A stretch of 26,193 nt of DNA from Brevundimonas sp. UBA7664 (GCF_002483305.1 NZ_DLHQ01000027.1:1-26193); one strand, 5' to 3'; positions 1 through 5,838 are shown, counted from the first letter of the stretch. Notes: generated by a model not told the origin, from the sequence alone. Numbers and translations: made by a program.

Positions 1-2
1 CG

Positions 3-113
3 GCGGGCGGATCCGCAGGCGGCGGAGGCGGCGGCGGCGGAGCGGGGGTGTCGGCGGGCGGAGTCGGCGGCGCTGGCGCGCCCGGCGTCGTCTGGCTGGT
101 GGCGGTCGGATGA
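3..113 (+). CDS. Glycine-rich C-terminal end of a probable phage tail protein (5' end outside window)
   Basis: Only the last 36 codons are present and the reading frame is open to the left edge. The sequence is a glycine run of the type GGGGGGGAG, then GGVGGAGAPG, ending in a short hydrophobic tail VVWLVAVG before TGA. Phage tail fibre, tail tip and adhesin proteins often end in a glycine-rich stretch followed by a short beta strand of this kind. No other domain can be seen, so the assignment rests on this ending and on the lysis genes that follow directly. The next ORF starts in the ATGA overlap at 110-113. A structural glycine-rich protein of another kind is possible. Confidence 0.5.
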   Translation, partial: AGGSAGGGGGGGGAGVSAGGVGGAGAPGVVWLVAVG

Positions 114-277
114 GCCGCGCCATGAGCCTTGCCGATGATCGCGCCGACCCGTGGGTGCTGGATGAGGAGGTCTGGGACTGTCCCCGTCGCCTGACCGACG
201 CCGACCTGTTCGCCCATGCCAGCCCCGGCTGGCGCCGCGGCGACGGCGCTCTCGATGACCCGGAGGATGACCGATGA
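110..277 (+). CDS. Small 55-aa protein of the phage-like module, unknown function
   Basis: The ORF begins at an ATG sharing bases with the upstream stop (ATGA) and ends in the same kind of overlap with the next gene at 274. The product is acidic with several tryptophans (DPWVLDEEVWDCP near residues 13-25, then PGWRRGD) and no membrane segment or signal peptide. I do not recognise it. The double ATGA coupling is the best evidence that it is translated. An internal ATG at codon 5 (position 122) is an alternative start. Its place between a tail-like gene and a holin-like gene suggests a small virion-assembly or lysis-accessory protein, but that is inference. Confidence 0.55.
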   Translation: MSRAMSLADDRADPWVLDEEVWDCPRRLTDADLFAHASPGWRRGDGALDDPEDDR

Positions 278-558
278 CCGCCCCGTCGCTTTCCTCGCCA
301 TCAACCTCGCCGGTGCTGGCGGAAGGCCGCTGGCTGTGGCGCAGGCTGTATGTGTTCGCGACCAGCGGCGGCGCCTGGCTGTTGCTCGACCGGCTGATCG
401 CCCTGACGCCGGCGGAAGCCGCGCCGCGGCTGGCGCAGGGGCTGATGGCGCTGCTGGCGCTGATCCTGGTCCTCTATCTGGTGGCGCCGACGGCCCAACA
501 GCTGATCGCGACGCTGGCGATGCTTCGGTCCGGACCGGGCGGAGAGGGCCGGCCATGA
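274..558 (+). CDS. Holin-like membrane protein with two transmembrane segments (94 aa)
   Basis: The product has two hydrophobic segments, about residues 24-44 and 54-73, a short charged loop, and a polar tail. Size, topology and position directly before a cell-wall hydrolase fit a phage holin, which would form membrane lesions that let the endolysin out. The start ATG overlaps the previous stop (275-277), and the stop (556-558) overlaps the endolysin start at 555, so expression is probably translationally coupled. I see no motif that fixes a holin family, so the function is inferred from context and topology. A membrane protein of unrelated role is possible. Confidence 0.6.
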   Translation: MTAPSLSSPSTSPVLAEGRWLWRRLYVFATSGGAWLLLDRLIALTPAEAAPRLAQGLMALLALILVLYLVAPTAQQLIATLAMLRSGPGGEGRP

Positions 559-938
559 GCTTTCGTTTGTCCGAGCGGTCGATGAAGCGGCTCGAGGGGG
601 TTCACCCGCGGCTGGTCGCCCTGGTCAAGGAGTCGGCGGCTCTGAGTCCCGTGGATTTCATGGTCACCGAGGGCTTGCGCACCCCGCAACGGCAGGCGGC
701 GCTGGTCAAGGCGGGGGCGAGCCGGACGTTGCGGTCGCGCCACCTGACCGGGCACGCCGTCGATGTCGCGGCGCTGGTCGAGGGTCAGGTGCGGTGGGAC
801 TGGCCGCTGTATCCGCAGATCGCGGCGGCATTCAAGGCCGCTGCGGCGCGTCAGGGGACAGCGATCGTCTGGGGCGGCGACTGGACCCGTCTGAGGGATG
901 GTCCCCATTTCGAGCTGGACCGGCGGGTGTTCCCGTGA
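555..938 (+). CDS. M15/VanY-type peptidoglycan peptidase, probable endolysin (127 aa)
   Basis: This is a single-domain LAS-type (M15) zinc peptidase, a family including L-alanyl-D-glutamate and D-alanyl-D-alanine peptidases and many phage endolysins. Visible signatures are the EGLRTPQRQ stretch near residues 39-47, the first zinc motif SRHLTGHAVD (H..H.....D type) near residues 62-71, and a WGGDW....DGPHFEL segment near the C-terminus that carries the last zinc ligand. There is no signal peptide, so export would depend on the holin-like protein upstream. The start at 555 is chosen because it overlaps the upstream stop and gives a compact family-length protein. A longer in-frame extension from 216 is a shadow of the upstream genes. 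Confidence 0.85.
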   Translation: MSFRLSERSMKRLEGVHPRLVALVKESAALSPVDFMVTEGLRTPQRQAALVKAGASRTLRSRHLTGHAVDVAALVEGQVRWDWPLYPQIAAAFKAAAARQGTAIVWGGDWTRLRDGPHFELDRRVFP

Positions 939-1420
939 GGGCGCCGCCGCTTCCGCGGACCCTGACTGCGCTGGGCTGGACGCTGGTCGTGATGGCGGTT
1001 GTGGCGGCTGTCCTGACAGGCCTGCACGGCCTGGGCTTCCGGTGGGACCCGCTCGATCTCGCCGGCCGTCGGTTGCAGTCGACCGAAGCCCGGGCCGCAG
1101 CCGCAGGCGCGGACGCCGTGGCGCGGCGTCTCGAGGTCGGGGCGGCCGTGGATCAGGCGCGCCGCCTTGACGAGATTCACCAACAGACTGTCGCGGTCGA
1201 ACGGTCGACCGCGCGCGCCGCAACACTGGCCAGGAGCGCCCATGACGCCGAAACCCCGCTGGATCCCGATCGCGCCGCTCGCCTTGCTGGGCATGACCGC
1301 GAGCTGTGCCGCCTCGCCCCCGTTGTCTGTGGAGCCGCCGCGCCTGACCCTTCCCCGGGCGGCGACGACGCCCTGCGTGCTGGAACGGCTGCCGGAGGCG
1401 CCGACCCAGGCGGATCTTGA
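935..1420 (+). CDS. Probable inner-membrane spanin (Rz-like), 161 aa
   Basis: The GTG start at 935 overlaps the endolysin stop (GTGA). The protein has a short basic N-terminus (MRAPPLPR), one membrane segment at about residues 12-30, and then a long alanine- and arginine-rich helical region (about 45-110) likely to be coiled coil. It ends with a conserved-looking LDPDRAARLAGHDRELCRLAP segment and a proline/glycine tail. This is the layout of a phage i-spanin (Rz), which spans the periplasm and fuses inner and outer membranes in the last step of lysis. Its last 179 bases overlap a second ORF in another frame that encodes a lipoprotein, the classic Rz/Rz1 arrangement. Spanins have little sequence conservation, so architecture is the main evidence. 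Confidence 0.7.
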   Translation: MRAPPLPRTLTALGWTLVVMAVVAAVLTGLHGLGFRWDPLDLAGRRLQSTEARAAAAGADAVARRLEVGAAVDQARRLDEIHQQTVAVERSTARAATLARSAHDAETPLDPDRAARLAGHDRELCRLAPVVCGAAAPDPSPGGDDALRAGTAAGGADPGGS

Positions 1421-1571
1421 GATCGCCTATATCGAGCGAGGCGTTCGCCTGATCGCCTGCGAAGGAGCCCGGGCGCTGGCGGTCGACACCCTGCTGGCCG
1501 AGCGCGCGTTGCAGGATCAGTGGCGCCGCGAGAACCCGGCCCCGCGCCGAGCGGCGATCTGGCCCTGGTAG
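1242..1571 (+). CDS. Probable outer-membrane spanin lipoprotein (Rz1-like), 109 aa, overlapping the i-spanin gene
   Basis: The start ATG at 1242 lies inside the 3' part of the Rz-like gene in a different frame, and the ORF runs past it to 1571. The N-terminus MTPKPRWIPIAPLALLGMTASC has a basic start, a hydrophobic core and a cysteine at residue 22 in a sequence that fits the lipoprotein pattern (TASC), although residue -3 is T instead of the common L. A proline-rich stretch follows (about residues 25-45), then a helical region ending in LLAERALQDQWRREN. Rz1 proteins are proline-rich lipoproteins that pair with the i-spanin across the periplasm. The nearest ribosome-binding-like sequence is GGAG at 1232-1235. 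Half-embedded geometry and lipobox together make the call fairly secure. Confidence 0.65.
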   Translation: MTPKPRWIPIAPLALLGMTASCAASPPLSVEPPRLTLPRAATTPCVLERLPEAPTQADLEIAYIERGVRLIACEGARALAVDTLLAERALQDQWRRENPAPRRAAIWPW

Positions 1572-1596
1572 GCTTCGCGAGGTCTCAAGGCTCGGA

Positions 1597-1651
1597 CCGG
1601 CACGAGCTGCCGACCACCCGGCAAGACCTGCCCGGCCCGGCATGTTCTGCC
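1597..1651 (+). promoter_or_regulatory. Three tandem ftr-like sites upstream of flagellin gene 1 (candidate FlbD binding sites)
   Basis: Three copies of a CCGGCA-N5-TGCC motif start at 1597, 1618 and 1637 (spacing 21 and 19 bp, about two helical turns). They read CCGGCACGAGCTGCC, CCGGCAAGACCTGCC and CCGGCATGTTCTGCC. The last ends 77 bp before the sigma-54 promoter at 1728. In Caulobacter, flagellar sigma-54 promoters are activated from upstream ftr elements bound by FlbD. Calling these ftr sites is inference from sequence type and position. Confidence 0.6.
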
Positions 1652-1727
1652 CAGAGAGTCGGGATGTCAGGCGGACGAAAACGCAGTAAAATCAATGGTC
1701 TGTGCGCATGAGGGAGCGACTGGCCCG

Positions 1728-1743
1728 TGGCTTCGTCCTTGCT
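1728..1743 (+). promoter_or_regulatory. Sigma-54 promoter of flagellin gene 1
   Basis: The sequence TGGCTTCGTCCTTGCT has the invariant GG (1729-1730) and GC (1741-1742) separated by exactly 10 bases, matching the sigma-54 -24/-12 consensus TGGCAC-N5-TTGC with two changes. Transcription would start near 1753, giving a leader of about 65 bases. The same element recurs before flagellin gene 2. Confidence 0.85.
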
Positions 1744-1780
1744 CAGTGAAATCCCGAGCAGAACGCTCCTGACCGCCAAA

Positions 1781-1825
1781 ATGGCGTCAGACATGTCGAA
1801 GACAAAGGACAGCCAAAATGGCTAA
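1781..1825 (+). CDS. Leader mini-ORF of 14 codons overlapping the flagellin 1 start
   Basis: From ATG 1781 the frame reads MASDMSKTKDSQNG and stops at TAA 1823-1825, just inside the flagellin ORF that begins at 1818 in another frame. The equivalent mini-ORF is open and ends at the same place before flagellins 2 and 3. There is no obvious Shine-Dalgarno sequence before either ATG, so translation is uncertain. It might couple or compete with flagellin initiation, or be a by-product of duplicated leaders. Confidence 0.3.
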   Translation: MASDMSKTKDSQNG

Positions 1826-2507
1826 CAGCATCAATACGAACGTCGGCGCCATGGTTGCGCTGCAAAACCTGAACGCGACGGGCCGCGACCTGAAGGTCAC
1901 GCAGGACCGCGTCAGCACCGGCCTGAAGGTCGGTTCCGCCAAGGACAATGGCGCGATCTGGGCCATCGCCCAGAACCAAAAAGCCAACATGCAGGTGCTG
2001 AACGCGACGCGAAATGCGTTGCAGCGGACCCAGTCCGTGAACGACGTGGGTCTGGCCGCCGGCGACACCATCATGGACGCCCTGCGTCAGATGAAGGAAC
2101 TCGCTGCCGGTCCGGTCAGCACCGCCCGCGATGCCGACCTCAACGCCCTGAAAGCCGAAGTGGCCGCGGCCAAGGCGGCGGCGGTGTTCGACGGCACGGA
2201 CGCCCTGGCGTCCCTGACGATGACCTTCGTCGCTACCCCGACCGCACTTGAAATCGATACGGCCATGACGGCCGCTATCGGCGCCCTTCAGACGCTCGGC
2301 ACCTCGGCCAAGTCGACGGAGCGGTCGCTGACTTTCAACGACAAGCTCCAGGACGCCCTGGAATCGGGCATCGGCAATCTGGTCGACGCCGACCTGGCCA
2401 AGGAAAGCGCCCGCCTGACGGCTCTGCAGACCAAGCAGCAACTGGGCGTGCAGGCGCTGTCGATCGCCAACCAGTCGGGCTCCATCCTGCTCGGCCTGTT
2501 CCGCTAA
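1818..2507 (+). CDS. Flagellin 1 (229 aa, short flagellin)
   Basis: This is a structural subunit of the flagellar filament. It starts MANSINTNVGAMVALQNLN, the conserved flagellin D0 helix, and ends QQLGVQALSIANQSGSILLGLFR, the matching C-terminal D0 helix. The N-terminal domain covers about residues 1-95 and the C-terminal domain about 150-229, leaving a variable centre of only about 55 residues, so the outer D2/D3 domains are absent. At 229 residues it is shorter than typical Caulobacter flagellins (about 270). It has no cysteine. A weak AAGGAC lies 8 bases before the ATG. The gene has its own sigma-54 promoter and ftr-like triad, and a strong terminator 84 bases after the stop, so it is a single-gene unit. 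It corresponds to the FljK-type flagellins of the Caulobacter alpha cluster, but I cannot match it to one member. Confidence 0.97.
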   Translation: MANSINTNVGAMVALQNLNATGRDLKVTQDRVSTGLKVGSAKDNGAIWAIAQNQKANMQVLNATRNALQRTQSVNDVGLAAGDTIMDALRQMKELAAGPVSTARDADLNALKAEVAAAKAAAVFDGTDALASLTMTFVATPTALEIDTAMTAAIGALQTLGTSAKSTERSLTFNDKLQDALESGIGNLVDADLAKESARLTALQTKQQLGVQALSIANQSGSILLGLFR

Positions 2508-2590
2508 GAGCGCCGGGACAGAGGCGGGGCGCCAGCAGTCTCGCCTCACTGGCTGGATCTTCGTCCAGCTTTCAATCTGGTGACCAAAAC

Positions 2591-2616
2591 AAAGGGCCCC
2601 TCTCGCGGGGCCCTTT
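2591..2616 (+). terminator. Rho-independent terminator of flagellin 1
   Basis: A perfect 10-bp stem (AAAGGGCCCC paired with GGGGCCCTTT) with a 6-base loop TCTCGC ends in a short T run. Confidence 0.85.
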
Positions 2617-2794
2617 GCCTATGGTGGTGTGGCCTCAGCCTGGGTGAACGGGCCAGGCGACAATCGGGCGAGCGGCAACGCGAGGGCAGAGTCCCGGCCT
2701 GATGCGGCTCCGGGCGACGGCCTTGCGCGGTATGCGGGACGGCCGCCGCGAAGCTGAACCGGGACAACCGCAGACCCGCAGACTGATGCGGCAT

Positions 2795-2853
2795 CCGGCA
2801 CAACCTGCCGACAACCCGGCAAGTTCTGCCTGAAGCCCGGCAAAGTCTGCCGG
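2795..2853 (+). promoter_or_regulatory. Three tandem ftr-like sites upstream of flagellin gene 2
   Basis: Three CCGGCA-N5-TGCC motifs start at 2795, 2816 and 2837, exactly 21 bp apart: CCGGCACAACCTGCC, CCGGCAAGTTCTGCC and CCGGCAAAGTCTGCC (the last extends to a near-palindrome ending CCGG). The array ends 74 bp before the sigma-54 promoter at 2927, nearly the same geometry as before flagellin 1. The remainder of the 511-base gap between flagellins 1 and 2 (2508-3018) holds the flagellin 1 terminator, this array, the promoter and the leader. I see no gene in 2617-2794. Confidence 0.6.
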
Positions 2854-2926
2854 GTGAGCAACGTGATGAACAAGAACTAACGTAACAAAATCAACGGTCG
2901 CCGGTCTGGCATGGGGCAGGGGCGGG

Positions 2927-2942
2927 TGGCTCCGTCCTTGCT
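2927..2942 (+). promoter_or_regulatory. Sigma-54 promoter of flagellin gene 2
   Basis: TGGCTCCGTCCTTGCT has GG at 2928-2929 and GC at 2940-2941 with 10 bases between. It differs from the flagellin 1 promoter at a single position. Confidence 0.85.
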
Positions 2943-2990
2943 TGTTCCCATGCGGGCAGAATGCTCCCGGCAGCCAAAACGGCGTCGGAC

Positions 2991-3026
2991 ATGTCGAAGA
3001 CAAAAAAGGACAGCCAAAATGGCTAA
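2991..3026 (+). CDS. Leader mini-ORF of 11 codons overlapping the flagellin 2 start
   Basis: The frame MSKTKKDSQNG ends at TAA 3024-3026, inside flagellin 2 (start 3019). Compared with the flagellin 1 leader, the upstream ATG is ACG here, so only the second ATG remains. One extra AAA codon is present, a 3-base insertion that keeps the frame and stop position. No clear Shine-Dalgarno sequence is visible, so translation is unproven. Confidence 0.3.
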   Translation: MSKTKKDSQNG

Positions 3027-3708
3027 CAGCATCAACACGAATGTCGGCGCTCTCGTTGCGCTGCAGAACCTGAACCAGACGAGCCGCGAACTCGCCGTCA
3101 CGCAAAACCGCGTGAACACCGGCCAGAAGGTTTCGTCGGCCAAGGACAACGGGGCCATCTGGGCCACCGCCCAAAACCAAAAAGCCAACATGCAGGTGCT
3201 CAACACCACCCGCAACACGCTGCAGCGGACCCAGTCGATCAATGACGTGGGTCTGGCGGCCGGCGACACCATCATGGACGCCCTGCGTCAGATGAAGGAA
3301 CTCGCCGCCGGTCCGGCAAGCACGGCTCGCGATGCCGATCTGGCCGCCCTGAGAACGGAAGTCGTCGCCGCCAAGGCCGCGGCCTCGTTTGACGGCACTG
3401 ACGCGCTTAGCGGCCTGACGCTGACCATCAGCGCCGCGCCGACCGCTGGCGAGATCAACGCCGATCTCGCCTCGGCGATCTCCGCCCTGCAGACCCTCGG
3501 CACTTCGTCCAAGTCGACCGAGCGTTCGCTGGCATTCAACGACAAGCTCCAGGACGCCCTGGAAGCCGGTATCGGCAACCTCGTCGACGCCGACCTGGCC
3601 AAGGAAAGCGCCCGCCTGACGGCTCTGCAGACCAAGCAGCAGCTCGGCGTGCAGGCGCTGTCGATCGCCAACCAGTCGAGCTCCATCCTGCTCGGCCTGT
3701 TCCGCTAA
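3019..3708 (+). CDS. Flagellin 2 (229 aa, short flagellin)
   Basis: This filament subunit has the same organisation as flagellin 1: N-terminal domain MANSINTNVGALVALQNLN (about residues 1-95), a short variable centre (about 96-150, with SGLTLTISAAPTAGEINADL) and the C-terminal domain ending SSSILLGLFR. The centre differs clearly from flagellins 1 and 3, while the two ends are almost the same as in flagellin 3. The start at 3019 is chosen by alignment with the other copies and by the AAAGGAC before it. An upstream in-frame ATG at 2911 lies before the sigma-54 promoter and cannot be the start of that transcript. A hairpin follows at 3722. Regulation is expected through sigma-54 and the ftr-like triad, plus post-transcriptional control at the conserved leader. 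Confidence 0.97.
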   Translation: MANSINTNVGALVALQNLNQTSRELAVTQNRVNTGQKVSSAKDNGAIWATAQNQKANMQVLNTTRNTLQRTQSINDVGLAAGDTIMDALRQMKELAAGPASTARDADLAALRTEVVAAKAAASFDGTDALSGLTLTISAAPTAGEINADLASAISALQTLGTSSKSTERSLAFNDKLQDALEAGIGNLVDADLAKESARLTALQTKQQLGVQALSIANQSSSILLGLFR

Positions 3709-3721
3709 TACCGGGGAAGGG

Positions 3722-3750
3722 GACGGGGCCGCTCGCGGCTCCGTCCGTTT
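3722..3750 (+). terminator. Hairpin terminator of flagellin 2 that overlaps the ruined flagellin 3 promoter position
   Basis: An 11-bp stem with one G-T pair (GACGGGGCCGC with GCGGCTCCGTC) and a 2-base apical gap is followed by CGTTT. Its right arm GGCTCCGTCC aligns with the -24 half of the sigma-54 promoters of flagellins 1 and 2, but the -12 GC is TT here (3749-3750). Confidence 0.6.
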
Positions 3751-3786
3751 CGCCAATCCCTGAGCAGAATGCTCCCGGCAGCCAAA

Positions 3787-3831
3787 ATGGCGTCGGAAAT
3801 GTCGAAGACAAAAGGACTATCCCATGGCTAA
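3787..3831 (+). CDS. Leader mini-ORF of 14 codons overlapping the flagellin 3 start
   Basis: From ATG 3787 the frame reads MASEMSKTKGLSHG and stops at TAA 3829-3831, just after the flagellin 3 start (3824). The second half differs from the flagellin 1 and 2 mini-ORFs, but total length and stop position match the flagellin 1 version. No Shine-Dalgarno sequence is evident. Confidence 0.3.
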   Translation: MASEMSKTKGLSHG

Positions 3832-4513
3832 CAGCATCAACACGAACGTCGGCGCTCTCGTTGCGCTGCAGAACCTGAACCAGACGAGCCGCGATCTGGC
3901 TGTCACGCAAAACCGCGTGAACACCGGCCAGAAGGTTTCGTCGGCCAAGGACAATGGCGCGATCTGGGCCACCGCCCAGAACCAGAAAGCCAACATGCAG
4001 GTGCTCAACACCACCCGCAACACGCTGCAGCGGACCCAGTCCGTGAACGACGTGGGTCTGGCTGCCGGCGACACCATCATGGACGCCCTGCGTCAGATGA
4101 AGGAACTCGCTGCCGGTCCGGTCAGCACCGCCCGCGATGCCGACCTCAACGCCCTGAAAGCCGAAGTTGCGGCGGCCAAGGCGGCGGCGGTGTTCGATGG
4201 CACGGACGCCCTGGCGTCCCTGACCATGACCTTCGCCGCTACCCCGACCGCACTGGAAGTCGACACGGCCATGACGGCCGCGATTGGCGCGCTGCAGACC
4301 CTCGGCACCTCGTCCAAGTCGACGGAGCGTTCGCTGGCCTTCAACGACAAGCTCCAGGACGCCCTGGAAGCCGGCATCGGCAACCTCGTCGACGCCGACC
4401 TGGCCAAGGAAAGCGCCCGCCTGACGGCTCTGCAGACCAAGCAGCAGCTCGGCGTGCAGGCGCTGTCGATCGCCAACCAGTCGAGCTCCATCCTGCTCGG
4501 CCTGTTCCGTTAA
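3824..4513 (+). CDS. Flagellin 3 (229 aa), mosaic of flagellins 1 and 2
   Basis: This is a short flagellin with the same D0/D1 organisation as its neighbours. Residues 1-90 match flagellin 2 nearly exactly (QTSRDLAVTQNRVNTGQKVSS, ATAQNQK, NTTRNTLQ). The centre (about 96-150) matches flagellin 1 (NALKAEVAAAKAAAVFDGTDALASL, then TPTALEVDTAM). The C-terminal part (about 151-229) matches flagellin 2 again. This pattern indicates gene conversion between tandem copies. No intact sigma-54 promoter or ftr-like array precedes it in the 115-base gap, so it may be expressed by read-through from flagellin 2 or from an unrecognised promoter. AAAGGAC lies 8 bases before the ATG. A very strong terminator follows at 4527. 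Confidence 0.96.
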   Translation: MANSINTNVGALVALQNLNQTSRDLAVTQNRVNTGQKVSSAKDNGAIWATAQNQKANMQVLNTTRNTLQRTQSVNDVGLAAGDTIMDALRQMKELAAGPVSTARDADLNALKAEVAAAKAAAVFDGTDALASLTMTFAATPTALEVDTAMTAAIGALQTLGTSSKSTERSLAFNDKLQDALEAGIGNLVDADLAKESARLTALQTKQQLGVQALSIANQSSSILLGLFR

Positions 4514-4526
4514 AAAAACAGGGAAG

Positions 4527-4559
4527 GAGGCGGAGCCGCACGCGGCTCCGCCTCTCTTT
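4527..4559 (+). terminator. Strong rho-independent terminator of flagellin 3
   Basis: A perfect 13-bp stem (GAGGCGGAGCCGC with GCGGCTCCGCCTC, 4527-4539 and 4542-4554) is followed by TCTTT. Confidence 0.85.
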
Positions 4560-4609
4560 CCGCGCGCACGTAACCGGGAGACGCCGGTCTAGTCGCCGGC
4601 GTTCAGGAG

Positions 4610-4894
4610 ATGAATGCAGATGCAACCATAAGGGCGATCCCGGCTGTCACAGCCGACAAATCGCTCCCGTCCGGAGCTGACGACGAAGCCAATTCCAGAG
4701 CCGCCGCAGACGCAGAACGCCAGGCCCGCTACCGACTGGTGATCGAACAGGGCCCCCGCTCGGGGTCCTTCGTCTACAAGACCCTGGACCGGGAAACCGG
4801 GGAAGTCGTCCGTCAACTGCCGAGCGAAGAAGTCCTCAAGCTGAGGCAGAGTGACGACTACGGCGCGGGCGCGGTGATCAACACCACCGTCTGA
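4610..4894 (+). CDS. flaG: FlaG-family flagellar protein (94 aa)
   Basis: The C-terminal half carries the FlaG signature: RYRLVIEQGPRSGSFVYKTLDRETGEVVRQLPSEEVLKL (about residues 40-78), with the typical DRETGEVVRQLP core. The N-terminal 40 residues are low-complexity and polar. FlaG proteins are small cytoplasmic or filament-associated proteins that influence filament length; their exact role is unsettled. AGGAG sits directly against the ATG at 4610, an unusually short spacing, so the true start could differ, but no other in-frame ATG exists nearby. The gene lies between flagellin 3 and the fourth flagellin on the same strand. I see no sigma-54 site in the 96-base gap before it. Confidence 0.85.
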   Translation: MNADATIRAIPAVTADKSLPSGADDEANSRAAADAERQARYRLVIEQGPRSGSFVYKTLDRETGEVVRQLPSEEVLKLRQSDDYGAGAVINTTV

Positions 4895-4951
4895 GAGGCC
4901 GTTCCATCCTGACTGACGCCGGGCCGCGACAGCGCGCCCGGACATAATGCG

Positions 4952-4959
4952 TTAACCAT
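4952..4959 (+). promoter_or_regulatory. CtrA half-site-like sequence before flagellin 4
   Basis: TTAACCAT, 54 bases before the start of flagellin 4, matches a typical extended CtrA half-site. The second TTAA half is absent. No good GG-N10-GC sigma-54 element exists in this gap, so flagellin 4 may belong to a different regulatory class from flagellins 1 and 2. Confidence 0.4.
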
Positions 4960-5013
4960 ACGCTCACGACTCGCTGAATAGGTTGTGCCGGTACCAATCC
5001 AGGGGCGAGAGCC

Positions 5014-5838
5014 ATGTCCAATAGCGTCCACTCCAACGCCTCCGCGCTCGTCGCGCTGCAAAACCTCAATCAGATCAATGATCGGATGGCGGCGACGCAG
5101 AACCGGATCAGCACCGGGCTGAAGGTTGAGGGCGCCAAGGACAACTCTGCGATCTGGGCCATCGCCCAGAACCAGCGGGCCGATCTCGGCGCGCTCGAGG
5201 CGGTCAAGACCAGCCTGGACCGCGCCACCTCGCTGGCGGACGTGACCCTGGCGGCCGGCGAGTCGATTTCCGACCTGATAATCCAGATGCGCCAGAAAGC
5301 TGTCGCTGCCTCCGATCCGTCCCAGACCCCCGAGTCGCGGGCCGCCTACAACGACGATTTCCAGAGCCTGGTGCGTTCGGTGCAGCAGTTCGCCGACAGC
5401 GCGTCTTTCGACGGCGTGAACCTGCTGGACAACTCCGAGGCGGCGCCGCTGGCCTTCCTCGCCAATGTGGACGCGGTCGACACCATCACCATCGACCCCC
5501 AGGATCTGACCGAGGCGGGTCTCGGTCTCGATACCGAGGATCTGCTGACGGAGGCCGATGCGACGACGGCGCTCGCGGCCATCGATCTGGCCCTTGCGAC
5601 GGTCAACACCGCCATGGCGTCACTGGGCGCGCAAGCCAAGCAGATCGAGACCCACAACACCTTTGTCACCAAGCTGATGGATTCGCTTGAGACCGGCATC
5701 GGCAAGCTGGTCGATGCCGATCTGGCGAAGGAAAGCGCGCGCCTTCAGGCGCTGCAAGTGCAGCAGCAGCTCGGGGTGCAGGCCCTGTCGATCGCCAACC
5801 AGGCGCCGCAGATGATCCTGTCGCTGTTCCGGACCTAG
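5014..5838 (+). CDS. Flagellin 4 (274 aa, divergent flagellin)
   Basis: This filament subunit begins MSNSVHSNASALVALQNLNQINDRM and ends QQLGVQALSIANQAPQMILSLFRT. It is 45 residues longer than the other three, with a normal-length central region (about residues 100-190) containing FDGVNLLDNSE, a motif common in full-length flagellins. Sequence is clearly divergent outside the terminal helices. In Caulobacter, minor flagellins (FljJ, FljL) occupy special positions in the filament. This gene is the best candidate here for such a role, but I cannot choose between them. GGGGCGAGAG lies before the ATG. The stop overlaps by 3 bases a convergent small ORF on the minus strand. It lacks the leader mini-ORF of flagellins 1-3. 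Confidence 0.96.
   Translation: MSNSVHSNASALVALQNLNQINDRMAATQNRISTGLKVEGAKDNSAIWAIAQNQRADLGALEAVKTSLDRATSLADVTLAAGESISDLIIQMRQKAVAASDPSQTPESRAAYNDDFQSLVRSVQQFADSASFDGVNLLDNSEAAPLAFLANVDAVDTITIDPQDLTEAGLGLDTEDLLTEADATTALAAIDLALATVNTAMASLGAQAKQIETHNTFVTKLMDSLETGIGKLVDADLAKESARLQALQVQQQLGVQALSIANQAPQMILSLFRT

Noticed and set aside
474..1643. 389-codon minus-strand open frame across the lysis cassette
   Set aside because: It is a GC-driven shadow. Its translation is arginine/proline-rich low-complexity sequence, while the plus frames carry recognisable protease and spanin features with stop-start overlaps.
2911..3018. Upstream in-frame extension of flagellin 2
   Set aside because: It would start before the sigma-54 promoter and add residues unlike any flagellin N-terminus.
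4922..4935. GG-N10-GC spacing before flagellin 4 as a sigma-54 promoter
   Set aside because: The spacing fits by chance in a GC-rich stretch, but the T residues of TTGC and the TGGC context are missing.
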